Shown: positions 11,964-22,862, counted from the first letter of the stretch. The stretch is 64,000 nt of DNA from Cepaea nemoralis (GCA_014155875.1 JACEFZ010002047.1:62001-126000); one strand, 5' to 3'. Notes: generated by a model not told the origin, from the sequence alone. Numbers and translations: made by a program.

Positions 11964-12071
11964 TCATTCCAGAACTTTCAGGTATGTGACAGGAACCTTG
12001 CCTCGTTGTGATCCCCTCTCCGCCATCAGCCAATCTGGGTCAAGACCTTGGACTTTGTACACCATAATTAA
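11964..12071 (-). CDS. SH3GLB: Endophilin-B (SH3GLB) terminal exon: C-terminal SH3 domain and stop
   Basis: This exon encodes 35 residues and a TGA stop at 11966-11964. The translation starts LIMVYKVQGLDPDWLM and ends GKVPVTYLKVLE. It carries the DPDWLM..RG tryptophan motif and the GKVPVTYL end typical of an endophilin-B SH3 domain, which binds proline-rich ligands of membrane-remodelling partners. The acceptor is TGATTTCAG at 12072-12074 and upstream, and the exon starts in phase 0. It joins in frame to the exon at 19258-19450 (LLADE followed by LIMVYK) across a 7186-bp intron. Family proteins end within a residue or two of this stop, so this is the true C-terminus. The 3' UTR runs below 11964; I could not place a poly(A) site with confidence. 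Exon borders are seen directly; the family call rests on known SH3GLB1/2 sequences. Confidence 0.93.
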   Translation of the reverse strand, partial: LIMVYKVQGLDPDWLMAERGSQRGKVPVTYLKVLE

Positions 12072-12219
12072 CTGAAATCAGAAACAGAAAGAAAGAAAAT
12101 TTATCAAAGGAATGCAAGACATGTAGAGGACAAACTATAGACTGTTATGAGACAGGCGGGCAGACAGACGAACATACATAGATACACACATACAAACATA
12201 TCTATGTACACACTCATAC

Positions 12220-12223
<4 letters not shown>

Positions 12224-12306
<83 letters not shown>
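12224..12306. repeat. (GA)n microsatellite, about 82 bp
   Basis: GA repeat with one AGAAGAG interruption near 12285. It lies just upstream of the terminal-exon acceptor on the minus strand, so the pre-mRNA carries a long CU tract about 150 nt before the branch region. Confidence 0.97.
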
Positions 12307-12315
12307 TACACCATA

Positions 12316-12504
12316 AGATTCAACCCTACATGGGTCAGTTGGACTAAAATACTGACTTCTTGTCAATGACTTGGGGATGTAAATTACAAGTACCTCTGAT
12401 GTCAGAGTGGATTCACCTGATGGCGTGGAACAATGGTAATAGGAAAAGGTAGCCTACGTGCAAAAATCAGTCCAGCGTGGACTACGCTTGAGTTCTAAGC
12501 AAGC
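12316..12504 (+). mobile_element. SINE-C copy (head truncated)
   Basis: Contains the SINE-C body: GTAAATTACAAGTACCTC, CACCTGATGGCG, GTGGACTACGCTTGAGTTCT. It starts at the B-box region right after the GA tract and is interrupted at its 3' end by the SINE-A at 12505. Confidence 0.85.
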
Positions 12505-12757
12505 GATGGGAGTCTCCGCGGTGAAGTGGCCAAACCAGTCTGCCTCGGGCTCCAAAGGTTGTGGGTTTGATTCCGGGTCGCGTCCTTCGGTTCACGAGTG
12601 CATTTTTTCAGACTTCTGGGGGTCGTCACTGGAGCTACGAAGTTCGTGCTTTGTACGACATTTTCGGCAGCCCGCGCTGCGGAAAGAGACTGAGCCATAT
12701 GGGATAAAAACCCGGTGCAGTGAAGTCGATCCTGTCGACTTTTAAGCTACTTTTTTT
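12505..12757 (+). mobile_element. SINE-A copy with 12-bp target-site duplication
   Basis: Full length: head GGGAGTCTCCGCGGTGAAG, B-box-like GTGGGTTTGATTCC, body GAGCCATATGGGATAAAA, and end CTTTTAAG then a T-run. It is bounded by perfect 12-bp repeats TTCTAAGCAAGC (12493-12504 and 12758-12769). The insertion is into the 3' end of a SINE-C. Confidence 0.93.
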
Positions 12758-13060
12758 TTCTAAGCAAGCAAACGGGAAAGAAAAGTATACCATAAACAAT
12801 TCCACATACAAACAATGAAGAAACCTAAACTGTCAAGCTAAAACGTTACAGAAGAATTGTTGTTAACCCAAGACCAGGAATACAAAAAATTCAGGTATGA
12901 CGAAAGACCTGGGCATGGAAGCATGCTACAGAAAACACTGGAAGGGAACATTCAGGGACAAGAAAAAGGACATAAAAAACTACTTCCCAACAGGCTAGCA
13001 AAGAACTTTCAGGTTCACACTGATGCTGAGAACTGCTAAGAATAGATAAAAAAAATGAAA

Positions 13061-13265
13061 GGTTAAGAGGATCGACTTTATTGCACTAGGTTTTACTCCA
13101 TTAGTCTCAGTCTATCTCTGTACAATGACACGATGGCTGTCAAGAGCAATGAACAGTGCAAACTCCATAGCTACAAAGATGACCACCTGAGGTCTTCAGA
13201 AAAATTGCACTTGTGGTAGGAACAACATAGTCTAAAAATGTACCCATGATCTTTGGAGTGTGATG
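13061..13265 (-). mobile_element. Diverged SINE-A copy
   Basis: Reverse-strand SINE-A body is recognised by ATTGCACTAGGTTTTACTCC, CAAACTCCATAGCTACAAAG, and GAAAAATTGCACTTGTGG. The head is decayed. Confidence 0.65.
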
Positions 13266-13528
13266 AGAGCACCAATGGACATGGTGAGAATGCACTGATC
13301 ATAACATGCACTGAACTGAAACACAACAAAAAATAAAACCAATGAAACAAAAATAGAAAAATGAAAAAAAAGTGCTACTTATCTCTACACTGCTTATCTG
13401 ATAAACAGTGTTTCACAACCTGAGGTTCTGAGATAAGTTAAACATTTCTTTCCCATTTTCCCCTATTGCTCTAGTTTTTTTTTCATCTTTCCATTCTTCT
13501 CATCCCGTTCTTATGCCTTAATGTAATA

Positions 13529-13715
13529 ACTGTAGTGTCTTCTTCGTGTTTATATGTTGTGGTTTGTGTATATATTTTTTCCCTGATGATTTCTAGTCGC
13601 CACAACATCCTGTATGTTTTGTAATTCTGTTCTGTAAAGCTGCATTACTGTGTGTTATTTTATATTGTTTACATTTCCACAGCTGTACCGCAGTTCCACT
13701 AATTTTATTCATACT
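13529..13715 (+). mobile_element. Copy of the possible Penelope-like repeat
   Basis: Homologous to the right arm of the 47-kb element: TGTCTTCTTCGTGTTTATAT, CTGATGATTTCTAGTCGCC, ACAACATCCTGTATG, TTTTATATTGTTTACATTT. Region 13265-13529 has nothing else I can name. Confidence 0.6.
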
Positions 13716-13914
13716 TTTGCCAGAGAGATAGCCCTTCAAGAAGAATGATACAACCACAATATGATTAGAGAGCTGAGATTGAGAACTGTAGATTGCATGC
13801 TTGTGTGTAATAGTTACAGACTGAAGATGAGACAAGGAAGCCTTTAGAAACACTGCAACGTTTACATGTTTTCACTGTGTCTCAATAGGTCTGTATCATT
13901 CTTACATATGTAAT

Positions 13915-15000
13915 AGAAAAGTTATCTGACTCTTATAATTAGTGAGATGCAATTTACTCAGATATTATAAAAGTGCCGGTCTCTCTGGCCGAGGGGTTAC
14001 AATACTTTCTCTGTAATCACGTTTATCACGCAGAGTCTCGAAGCGGGCGAGAACTGGGAGCGGTTCTACCCCCGCTGGTGATTTGCGGGATAACTGAGCC
14101 GGCCGCTCAGAAAGCAATGGCAAACTACCGAGCGTAACCTTGCCAAGAAATCAACAGACAGCTGAAAGATGCTGTTGACAGCGATGTCCTGTAAAGGATA
14201 TGCGAATAAAAAAAAAAAAAATTATAAAAGTAGGCCGCAGGCATCAATAAAAATGGGTCACAGTTACCCATAACAGTGAGTCACGGGTGACTTGGTCATT
14301 ATATAAGTAGGTGTCAGGTTGTTACTTTGCTGCTATTATAAAAACGGGTTGCTGGTTACTTTATGTTATAGAAATGAGCTGCGGGTAACTAAAGTGGGTT
14401 GAAAGGTTACTTTCCCATTATACAAGTGGGGCTATGTTACTTGACTATTGTACAAGTAGCCCACAGTTGAATTAGTTATGATAAAAGTGGGTCACAGATT
14501 ATTGGTAATTATAAAAGTGGATTGCTGGTTACAAGTAGATCGTAGGTATCCATACAAGTGGGTTGAAGATTACTTGACCATTATAAAAGTGGGTTGAAGG
14601 TTACTTGACCATTATAACAGTGGGTTGAAAGTTACTTAGATATTAAACAAGTGGGTCATAGATATCCATACAAGTGGGTTGAAGGTTACTTGACCATTAT
14701 AAAAGTGGGTTGAAGGTTACTTGACCATTATAACAGTGGGTTGAAGGTTACTTGACCATTATAAAAATGGGTTGACGGTTACTTAGGTTTTAAAGAAGTT
14801 GGTCGCAGGTACCTATAAACATGGATTGAAGGTTACTTGACCATCATTAAAGTGGGTTGAAGAATATTTAGATATTAAACAAGTGGGTCACAGGTACCTA
14901 TAAAAGTGGGTTGAAGGTTACTTGACAACTATAAAAGTGAATCGCAGATTATCTGGCTATTGTAAAAGTAAGTCTCAGTCTACTCGTCTATTATAAAAGG
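13915..15000. repeat. About 31-bp minisatellite interrupted by a SINE-B
   Basis: Units such as TATAAAAGTGGGTTGAAGGT plus TACTTGACCAT, about 27 copies outside the SINE. The unit is related to that inside the hAT element at 15336-16306 (shared TTATAAAAG.G and TTACTTG). Confidence 0.88.
13975..14220 (+). mobile_element. SINE-B copy with 11-bp target-site duplication
   Basis: Perfect 11-bp repeats ATTATAAAAGT flank it (13964-13974, 14221-14231). The element begins GCCGGTCTCTCTGGCCGAGG, contains CAGAAAGCAATGGCAAACTA, and ends in an A-run. It disrupts the 31-bp minisatellite. Confidence 0.93.
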
Positions 15001-15120
15001 CTCAGGCCTGTACCATTGCAACGTGGGTAATGAAATAATCACAAAGCTTATTTAAACAAATAACATAGCACATACAAAGTACCCATAATACATACAGCTG
15101 TGCTGCACTTGCAGCTATAA

Positions 15121-15262
15121 TGATATTCACCAATAACTAACACAACAGAGAACATAAAATGACAACTAAACAATTAACACAGAATAAGTAATGATATTCA
15201 CCAATAACTAACACAACAGAGAACATAAAATGACAACTAAACAATTAACACAGAATAAGTAC
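15121..15262. repeat. 71-bp perfect tandem duplication
   Basis: The block starting TGATATTCACCAATAACTAA at 15121 is repeated from 15192. Near identity marks a recent event. Confidence 0.95.
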
Positions 15263-15335
15263 AACGATACAGATATCAACCACCAGCTGATAAACTGATG
15301 AAACACACACCATCCATTTTTGAATTCATCTAGAC

Positions 15336-16306
15336 CAGTGATTCTCAATCTGTGGGTCACAACCTCCAAGGAGGTGGCCACATTAATTTTTTGCTGCAAT
15401 TATTTTTATAGGAAATTTCACATTGAGAATGTGAAACCTGTTCATTATGGCCACAGTTCAGTATATTATTAAAGATTGTAACATAGTTTTTGGTAAATGG
15501 GAGGAAGTGCCTACAGTTTCACCCAACTTATAAAATATTAAGTCTGAAGCTATCATGTATATAGGGTTTAATTGCTTGCTATGATAGGTTTTTATTATTT
15601 TATTTTCAAAATTCTGCTGTGGTTGATCTTGAGTCATTTCCTAAAAATAAAATATACAAATAAAGTGCCAACATTAGACAAGACTTCTATGTCATAGATA
15701 GTAAACTGTAATATATATATATATATATATATATCCTGTTAAAATACTGTCTTTTTAAATGCAAATATGGGAAGGGTTAACTGACTCTTATACAAACCAA
15801 GTTATGGGTTGTTTCGCTATTATAAAAGTGGGACACTGGTAACATGGCTATGATAAAAGTGGGTCACAGGTAACTTGGCTAGTATAAAAGTGGGCCACAA
15901 TTTACTTGTCTATGCTAAAAATGGGTCACAGGTTTTTTTGTCTATTATAAAAGGGAGATCCTGATTACTTGGCTTTTATAAAAGGCAGATCCAGATTATT
16001 TGGCTTTTATAAAAGGGAGATCCTGATCACTTGGCTATTATAAAAGGGAGACCTAAATTATTTTGCTATAATACAAGGAAGATCCCAGTTACTTGGCCGT
16101 TATAAAAGTGAGATCTAGGTTACTTTGCTGTTATAAAAGGGAGACCTCAGTTATTTTGCTATTATATAAATGAATATCCCAGTTACCTGGCTAGTATAAA
16201 AGGAAGATCCCAGTTACTTGGCTATTATAAAAGGGAGATTCAGATTACTTTGCTATTATAAAAGGGATAGAAACTCAACAAAAATAAAAAAGGTTGGGAA
16301 ACACTG
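15336..16306. mobile_element. Non-autonomous hAT element with 8-bp target duplication, carrying a minisatellite
   Basis: The left terminus is CAGTGATTCTCAATCTGTGG and the right, read inward, CAGTGTTTCCCAACCTTTTT, both typical hAT inverted termini. Perfect 8-bp duplications ATCTAGAC occur at 15328-15335 and 16307-16314. There is no transposase ORF. The interior from about 15778 to 16265 is a 31-bp tandem repeat, and an (AT)n tract lies at 15713-15734. Confidence 0.93.
15778..16265. repeat. 31-bp minisatellite inside the hAT element
   Basis: Units like TTATAAAAGGGAGATCCCAG plus TTACTTGGCTA, about 15 copies, diverging toward the left where they approach the form of the 14-kb array. Confidence 0.88.
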
Positions 16307-16454
16307 ATCTAGACAATAATACTAGAAGCAAAACAAGATTTTTTAACAATATAAGAATGATACCTCATTTAGTGAAGGTGACAAAAATATATAAAATAAA
16401 ACTACAGGCAATGTAATAACAAAATAACACATGAGGTAGACACATGGGGCACAA

Positions 16455-17155
16455 CAAGATATGATCATATTGAACTGTAACACTTTGAAAGTAGAGTAAA
16501 GATAAAAAAACAGGCTATGGTAGTATTAACTTGAAACACTTTGAAAACAAGGATACTGGAACACTTTGAAAACAGAGTAAAGATAAAAACAAGCTGTTAT
16601 AGCATCCACCTGTAACACACTGAAAATATAATAAATATTAAAAACAGGCTAATGATAATACTCAACTGTAACACTTTGAAAACATAGTAAAGATTTAAAA
16701 AAAAAACAAGCTGTAATAGCATTCACTTGTAAAGCATTGAAGATAGAAAAAAAAAAGATTAAAAACAGGCTTTGATAGTTTTCACTTGTAACGCTTTGAA
16801 AATAGAGTAAAGATTAAAACCAAGCTATAATAGCATTCAACTGTAAAACTTTGAAAACAGAGTAAAGATAAAAACAAGCTATGATAGTATTCAACTGGAA
16901 CACTTTGAAAACAGATTAAAGATAAAAATAACCTATGATAGTACTCACTTGTAACACTTTGAAATAAAGTAAAGATACTGTAACACTTTGAAAACATACT
17001 ACAGATAAAACGAGCTATGATAGTATTCGACTGTAACACTTTGAAAACAGAGTAAAAATCAAAACAAGCTATGATAGTATTCAACTGTAACACTTTGAAA
17101 ATAGAGTAAAAATCAAAACAAACTATGATAGTATTCAACTGTAACACTTTGATAA
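16455..17155. repeat. About 52-bp minisatellite
   Basis: Core TGTAACACTTTGAAAACAGA, GTAAAGATAAAAACAAGC, TATGATAGTATTCAAC, around 13 units. Minus-strand ORFs over it (for example 16782-17168) follow the repeat. Confidence 0.9.
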
Positions 17156-17348
17156 AAGACAGTCCCATGAAACATACTGTTGTTGGGGCAACAATGCCCC
17201 ACCCCCTCCCTCACAACAACAAAAGGGTTGACCCAGCCTCTAAACATGGATATGAACATTCCTCTAGGAATGCATGGTGGCGTATAAGCACACTAGTCAC
17301 CTCACCTCATAATGCAATGCAATAATACATATTACTAGAACAACAGCG

Positions 17349-17351
<3 letters not shown>

Positions 17352-17381
<30 letters not shown>

Positions 17382-17411
17382 AAGAAGAAGAAGAAGAAGA
17401 AGAAGAAGAAG
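17352..17411. repeat. (GAA)n microsatellite, about 20 units
   Basis: Uninterrupted AAG/GAA triplet tract of about 60 bp, then two GAATAA variants. On the gene's transcript it reads UUC. Confidence 0.97.
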
Positions 17412-18026
17412 AATAAGAAGAATAAGCAAACTACTAAAGGATTACCTTTATCTTTTATTGTTCACACTGATTACATTAATGTATATTTGATTGTAATTTC
17501 AAACAGGTTTTTGCATTCCCTGTTGTTGTGGGTAGTTCCCCATCACCTATGACATCACCATGCTGGTAAATCCACAAGGAGACTGAGCCTGCAACTCTCA
17601 AGTCCAACACTCTGATGTCCAGGTCATATTTTGCATCAATATGAGTGATATTGGCCTAGAGACTTTCCCCCTGACCTGCTACCAAAGTACCATTTTCATG
17701 AGCACTGTCTGCAGGGCTCGCTTTCCCCTCTCCAAGCTCAGAAACCAGTGGGATGTGCTAGGCGGGTACTGAAACTTCACATCTGCAATGAGGAATATTA
17801 GGATGCAACCAGGTCAGGATTGAGCGCAGCACATACAGGCCCTTTCATGTTTCCTCCACAGGTTTTAGGTACTTCATTGTCAACAAACTACAGCCCAGCA
17901 CCCAGAAGGACCTCTTGTAAAACTAACTACTGTACCACTCCATAACTTCAAACACTGACCCAGGATTCCAAGCAGACTTTTCATTTGTTAATTTTCCCTG
18001 AAAGTTGGGGTGTGCAGGCTTGGTAC
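17412..18026. other. Intron sequence without recognised features
   Basis: Moderate complexity, no long ORF, no repeat family that I recognise. Confidence 0.4.
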
Positions 18027-18545
18027 TCATCATCATCATGTGCCATGCCAATAAGCATGGGTGGTCATGTTTTGTAATCTCACACGATCAGCTCTCAGTT
18101 CTTGTCCCGACCATACCATGTAGCCAAGCCATCCAGGTATTTACTTCTCGGTCTTCCCCTTGGTCTCCTCCCTTCGATCCAGGTATTTACTTCTCGGTCT
18201 TCCCCTTGGTCTCCTCCCTTCGATCTTGCCAGTTGTCACAAAGTTTACGATTTTCATTTGTTTCTTGTAGTACTTGGTCATTGTTTACATCCTGTCCATG
18301 GTATTCTTCGCATTTTCCTCAGAAATCACATTTCCACTGCCAAAGATGTTTTTCAACTAGTCTGCTCATAATCCACACTTCACATCCATCCATACAAAAG
18401 TACAGGTTTTATGTAGCACCTCAACATTCATTTTCGCATTGCAAATGACATCTTTTTTATTGGTCACTATGTTTTCCATCTTGCAAAAGGCTACCTTTGC
18501 CATGGTGATTCTTGTTCTAATCTCTTCAAGGCAGCTCCCATTTAT
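18027..18545 (-). pseudogene. RTE-like LINE fragment with 46-bp tandem duplication
   Basis: It begins with the (CAT)n end and extends up to a minus-strand stretch EEIRTRITMAKVAFCKMENI, matching TEIRSRIGQAKAAFQKMKSI of the near-complete LINE at 27-30 kb. A 46-bp segment starting ATCCAGGTATTTACTTCTCG occurs twice in a row (18131-18176, 18177-18222). Confidence 0.85.
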
Positions 18546-18639
18546 ACTGGAACTTTGCATTTGCAAAAAGAAGCATGTTAGGATGCAAACTGTCATTACT
18601 GTCTACAGTACCTTGCAGTGTAGGACAGGGAAAAGGGGA

Positions 18640-18812
18640 GTGTCTTGAGCCTGAGTTATTAAGACCGCCTGGCTAGTACAGTTGCTGCGAACTGTGCAGG
18701 CTGGGATTTTCTTTTTTCCCCCAATAAAAAAAAAATGATCACCTTACCGTGGATTCAAATCCAGGTCTCCCAAATAGGAATAGCATTCTAGCTACTCGGC
18801 CAAACACTCCTC
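18640..18812 (-). mobile_element. SINE-D copy
   Basis: The reverse complement carries TTGGCCGAGTAGCTAGAATG (A-box region) and GGATTTGAATCCACGGTAAG (B-box region), and a 3' part with AGTTCGCAGCAACTG and CTCAGGCTCAAGAC. It pairs with the copy at 36722-36958. From 18813 to 19257 nothing else is recognised. Confidence 0.75.
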
Positions 18813-19257
18813 CCATGTTTGTTAGGATCTAACCAGGTCATTATTCAGCAATGTCCATACAGTCTGGCTGAGATTAGACCTAGCTAGGTAATGTTCTCTA
18901 CAAGAGAGAGACCCCAGCTACAAATAATCATAACATCTGTCTGGCATGCTTCCTGCTAACATACTGTCTGGACCAGCACATCTCCCCACAACCCCTACCC
19001 TGCAATATTATTTTTCAATTCACTATCTATTATTTTTTAATCTATATTATCCTTTATCTCTTTACTCATTACAATTAGTTACAATATGTTACAATTGATC
19101 TCTTCAACAGGCACGGCCAATGCATAATGATTATTTTCAGGGCAGCAGATCTACTTAAATATCAGAGGAATCTAGGCATCTTAAAAAATGTAAGCAGACG
19201 GACACACAGAGAAAGAAACAAAACTGAAGATTCAAGGGTGAAACAAAGGCCCGTTAC

Positions 19258-19450
19258 CTCGTCAGCAAGAAGAGACAACTCTGTACTATCAGCAGCATCA
19301 TAATCATACAAGGCCTTGGCCTGCCGCTTCTCTGTGGGAGTTGGGGCTGTGACCTCAATGGAGGGTTGGGCAGAAGGATCTAAGGGAGTAGGAAGACTGC
19401 TGGAAGTAGAGGTATTGTTGTTGGAAGAGGGCCTGCCACTCACAGAGCAA
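19258..19450 (-). CDS. SH3GLB: Endophilin-B exon: Ser/Thr/Pro linker and start of SH3 domain
   Basis: A 193-bp exon has acceptor TGTTTACAG at 19451 and upstream and donor GAG|GTAACG at 19257. Its first base completes a serine codon begun in the 37-kb exon, and 64 codons follow. The first part is a low-complexity linker rich in Ser, Thr, Pro and Asn (SGRPSSNNNTSTSSS...). It then reads EKRQAKALYDYDAADSTELS and LLADE, the ALYDY and acidic RT-loop signature of an SH3 domain. In endophilin-B proteins such a variable linker joins the BAR domain to the SH3 domain. The exon ends in phase 0, matching the terminal exon. A decayed tandem array starts right at its acceptor side (19455-20115). Confidence 0.93.
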
Positions 19451-19454
19451 CTGT

Positions 19455-20115
19455 AAACATAACAGTTAGTTCAACTTGTGAGTCACAAGAAAAATACTTT
19501 GATCTTCAAGTCAAACATGTGCCTACATCAAACATGCGGATCTAAACATTTTCCAGGAAATACATCAATTCAGCAAGGCATGCCAACATCAACATCTCAT
19601 ATCCATATATTTATAAAGAGGAAAAAATAAAGAAAGAGAGAAACAAAAAAGTAGCAGTGTGAATGTTACGTCAAGTGTTGAATGCTTAGTTCTACATGTC
19701 AAATATTTCACTACATCAAACATCTAAACTTATCCAGGAAATACATTATTACAGCAAAGCATGCCAGTAACATAAACATCTGACATCCATATATTTATAC
19801 AGAAAATAGAAAGAAACAGTGTGAATATTACGTTAACTAACAAATGACAAGAAAAACAGTTTTTTTAAATCAAATATTTTTCTACACAAAACATACAAAT
19901 GTACATCTAGAAATACTTCATGACATAAACATTTTACACCTATATATTTACAAAGAGACAAAAAAGAAGCCACGTAACCAATCCATTAACTACTGAATGA
20001 CAACACATATGCTTAGTTCTACAAGTCAAATATTTTTCTCCAAGAAATACACAGATCTAAACATATCCAGAACATATTTCATGACATAAACATCTCACAT
20101 CCATAGCTTATAAAG
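19455..20115. repeat. About 165-195-bp decayed tandem repeat
   Basis: Four units share TCCAGGAAATACAT, ACATCTCATATCCATATATT, TATAAAGAG, and GTGTGAATGTTACGT. It abuts the splice acceptor of the 19-kb exon. Related single pieces (ATGCTTAGCTCTATAAATCA) recur near 20280, 21050 and 21595. Confidence 0.8.
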
Positions 20116-20160
20116 AGAGAACTAATCCACATACAAAAAGTCTCTCTAATGCACTAGAAG

Positions 20161-20205
20161 TAATAGCACATGTATGGACTATGCTTGAGTTCTAAGCAAA
20201 CAAAA
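20161..20205 (+). mobile_element. SINE-C 3'-end fragment
   Basis: CATGTATGGACTATGCTTGA then GTTCTAAGCAAAC, the SINE-C 3' terminus. Confidence 0.55.
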
Positions 20206-20319
20206 CACAAAACAAAAAATAAAGAGAGAAAATAGAAGCTGTGCAAATGATACATCAACTAATGAATGACATCACAAATGCTTAGCCCTATAAATCAAGT
20301 CCTCCCGTCTCTCTCTCTG

Positions 20320-20429
<110 letters not shown>

Positions 20430-20570
20430 ATGGAGCTTCAGTTCTAAGCGAACAAACAACACACACACACACACACACAAATATAATAATGAGAGAAAAC
20501 AGGAGCTAAGCATTTGCGTTGTCATTCATTAGTTGATGTATCATTCACACAGCTTCTATTTTCTCTATTT

Positions 20571-20980
20571 CAGTGTTCTCAACCGGCAGGGAATTCCACC
20601 CCCCAGGGGGAATTTTAGGGTTCCAGGGGGGGGGGGGGAGGGGGGGGGGGGGGGAGAATTAAGATTATTTCAAGATTGCGTTAATACAAGAACAGATTAC
20701 TTGATAATGAATTTCCCTCCATACTTTACAGTTCTGTACTTCTCACCCTTCCGAAATTCGTTTTATAATGTAAGTAGACCCGCAAATCAAGTTTTATGCA
20801 GACGTCTAGACTTGTTCTAGTATGTGTTATTAAATTTAGCTTCCATTTTTACATATACTGTGAAGAGGGTAGGGGAGGGGATTTTATAGGGAGGAAATAC
20901 GAAAGGATGGGGGCGGGGGAATGACATTCTGAACGTATGGTGAAAGGGTGGATGGGCCAAAAAAAGGTTGAGAATCACTG
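20571..20980. mobile_element. Non-autonomous hAT element (410 bp) with 8-bp target duplication
   Basis: Termini are CAGTGTTCTCAACCGGCAGG and, read inward from the right, CAGTGATTCTCAACCTTTTT. Perfect CTCTATTT duplications occur at 20563-20570 and 20981-20988. The interior has a long G tract (20625-20654) and no transposase. The termini resemble those of the 15-kb hAT, but the interior is unrelated. Confidence 0.93.
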
Positions 20981-21114
20981 CTCTATTTGTTTTTGTTTTT
21001 TTGTTCGCTATGTGTGAATGATACATCAGCTAATGAATGACAATACAAATGCTTAGCTCTATAAATCAAGTTCAGTATTAACATCTAGAGAGATTAACAG
21101 CTCATTAAAAATGA

Positions 21115-21556
21115 GAATTGTCAAATGCTACGTTATTCAACACTACTGTATGGCACAAAAGCCTGGACATTGAACAAGCAACTAGAAAGTCGCATAGAAG
21201 CCCTGGAGATGTGGATATACAGACGAATATGTCATATTTCATGGAAACAAAAACAGTCAAATGCAGAGGTTCTAGAAAAACTGGGAATGAAGAGAGAGTT
21301 GATGAAAGAAATAAAGAGGAGGCAAGTGAAATATTTTGGCCACATTAAAAGACATGATACTATTATAAAAACCATACTGAAGGGCAAGGTTGAGGGCAAG
21401 TGAGCTAGAGTTAGACAACGATACAAGTGGGAAGATAACATCAAGAGATGGACGAACATCAGGCTCACAGAGTGTACAGTCAGGGCGAGAGACAGACAGT
21501 GTTGGAGATCAATTGCAGCCAACCTTCATTGCGGAGATGGCACCTGCTTGATTGAT
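21115..21556 (+). pseudogene. RTE-like LINE 3' fragment
   Basis: Frames read LLYGTKAWTLNKQLESRIEA, LEMWIYRRICHISW, and RRQVKYFGHIKRHDTIIKT, the fingers-to-C-terminus region of the RTE-like ORF. It ends in TTGATTGATTGATAAATC. Stops and a frameshift near 21400 make it non-functional. Confidence 0.85.
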
Positions 21557-21612
21557 TGATAAATCAAGTACTGTGTGTGTGTGTATGGCAACACAAATGC
21601 TTAGCTCTATAA

Positions 21613-21651
21613 ATCGAGTACTCTCTCTCTCTCTCTCTCTCTCTGTGTGCA

Positions 21652-21686
<35 letters not shown>
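21613..21686. repeat. (CT)n then (GT)n microsatellite
   Basis: A CT tract of about 30 bp followed by TGTGTGCATGCG and a (GT)n tract of about 30 bp. Confidence 0.9.
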
Positions 21687-21689
<3 letters not shown>

Positions 21690-21708
21690 ATATATTAATG
21701 GAGCTACA

Positions 21709-21800
21709 GAGATGGTGCTCTGTGCAATGCCCTCAGTCGGCAGCTAACTGCTCCATGGAGAGAAACTGAGCCAGAGGAGATACAACCCAGTACAATGTAA
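21709..21800 (+). mobile_element. Diverged SINE-A fragment
   Basis: AATGGAGCTACAGAGATGGT, AGAAACTGAGCCAGAGGAGA, ACAACCCAGTACAATG correspond to the SINE-A body. Confidence 0.5.
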
Positions 21801-22084
21801 TTAATTCTGGTGCCATTAACCTTCAACATATTCAGAGTGCAAGGATGATGCTCAGCACTGAATTGAACAGAAGTTCATATCATAATATAAACCTCAAAAG
21901 CTAAATCTGTGTGTGTATTATCATTAACTGGGAAAACACAAAGCAAATAGAAAGTTAGGACAAGCCCTATATCTACAAAGACCATACAAGTAAATAACTA
22001 TAGTAACAAGTAGATGCAGTGGGTAATGTGATTGCCTGCCAAATAAAGACAAGCACTATATCTACAAAGACCATTCAAGTAAAG

Positions 22085-22375
22085 ACTAAGGTGACAAGAA
22101 GACACAGTGGCCCAGTGAGTAGTGTGACTGCCTGCCAGGTCAGTGGTTCAGGTTCAACACTTAGCACAGGTAGGATGATTTTTTTCTGTTCAACACGGCT
22201 CTGGGGTCTGCCCAATCTCATAAAAATGGATACCAGGGAATTCTCTGAGAGGAAAGTGCAACAAAGAAAGGCAATGGCCACCCCGCCCAGTATGTCACGA
22301 CCCAGAATATGTAACAGCTAACACTTCACACCCTAATGGCAGTATCTACTTTGAGAGTGCTTTTATCTTTATAAT
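22085..22375 (+). mobile_element. SINE-F copy with tRNA-like head
   Basis: The head GTGGCCCAGTGAGTAGTG and GTGGTTCAGGTTCAAC is followed by the SINE-F body with GGCAATGGCCACC, ACCCAGAATATGTAACAGC, TAACACTTCACACC, and AATGGCAGTATC. It is the most complete copy of the family in the window. Confidence 0.75.
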
Positions 22376-22631
22376 GGCAAACTCTATACAAAAACCATAA
22401 AGACAAAATGTACAGAAAATCTACAAAGAAGAAAAGCTACTAAAACCTACAAAGCTAAAACCTAACCAAAGCCTGCAAACATAAAGTCAATACAAAGTAT
22501 ATAAAGATAAAGCCTATATACAGACTATACAGACAAAAACTGATTCAAAGTATATAAAGACACATACTTTATTCATCGACACCAAATAGTCTACCAGAAA
22601 TCTGACCAACTATGAAAGCTATTAAAATGGG

Positions 22632-22862
22632 GGTTAAAGGTGCAAGAATCGAACTTCACTGTGCCAGGTTTGATCCCATATTGCTCGGCCTCTTTCCACA
22701 GAGCGTTCTGCCAAACGTGTTGCACAAAGCACAAACTCTATAGCTTCAAGGACGACACCCAGGAGTCTTCGAGAAAACTGAACTTGTGAACCGATTGGCA
22801 GAGTCTGGAATTGAACCCACAACCTTCGGAACTCAAGGCAGTCCACTTCACCATGGAGACCC
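22632..22862 (-). mobile_element. SINE-A copy
   Basis: Full-length reversed copy: body TGTGCCAGGTTTGATCCCAT at the left, B-box complement GGAATTGAACCCACAACC, and head complement ACTTCACCATGGAGACC at the right. Confidence 0.88.

Noticed and set aside
13409..13440. hAT-like left terminus CAGTGTTTCACAACCTGAGG
   Set aside because: No matching right terminus or 8-bp duplication was found downstream, so I do not call an element.
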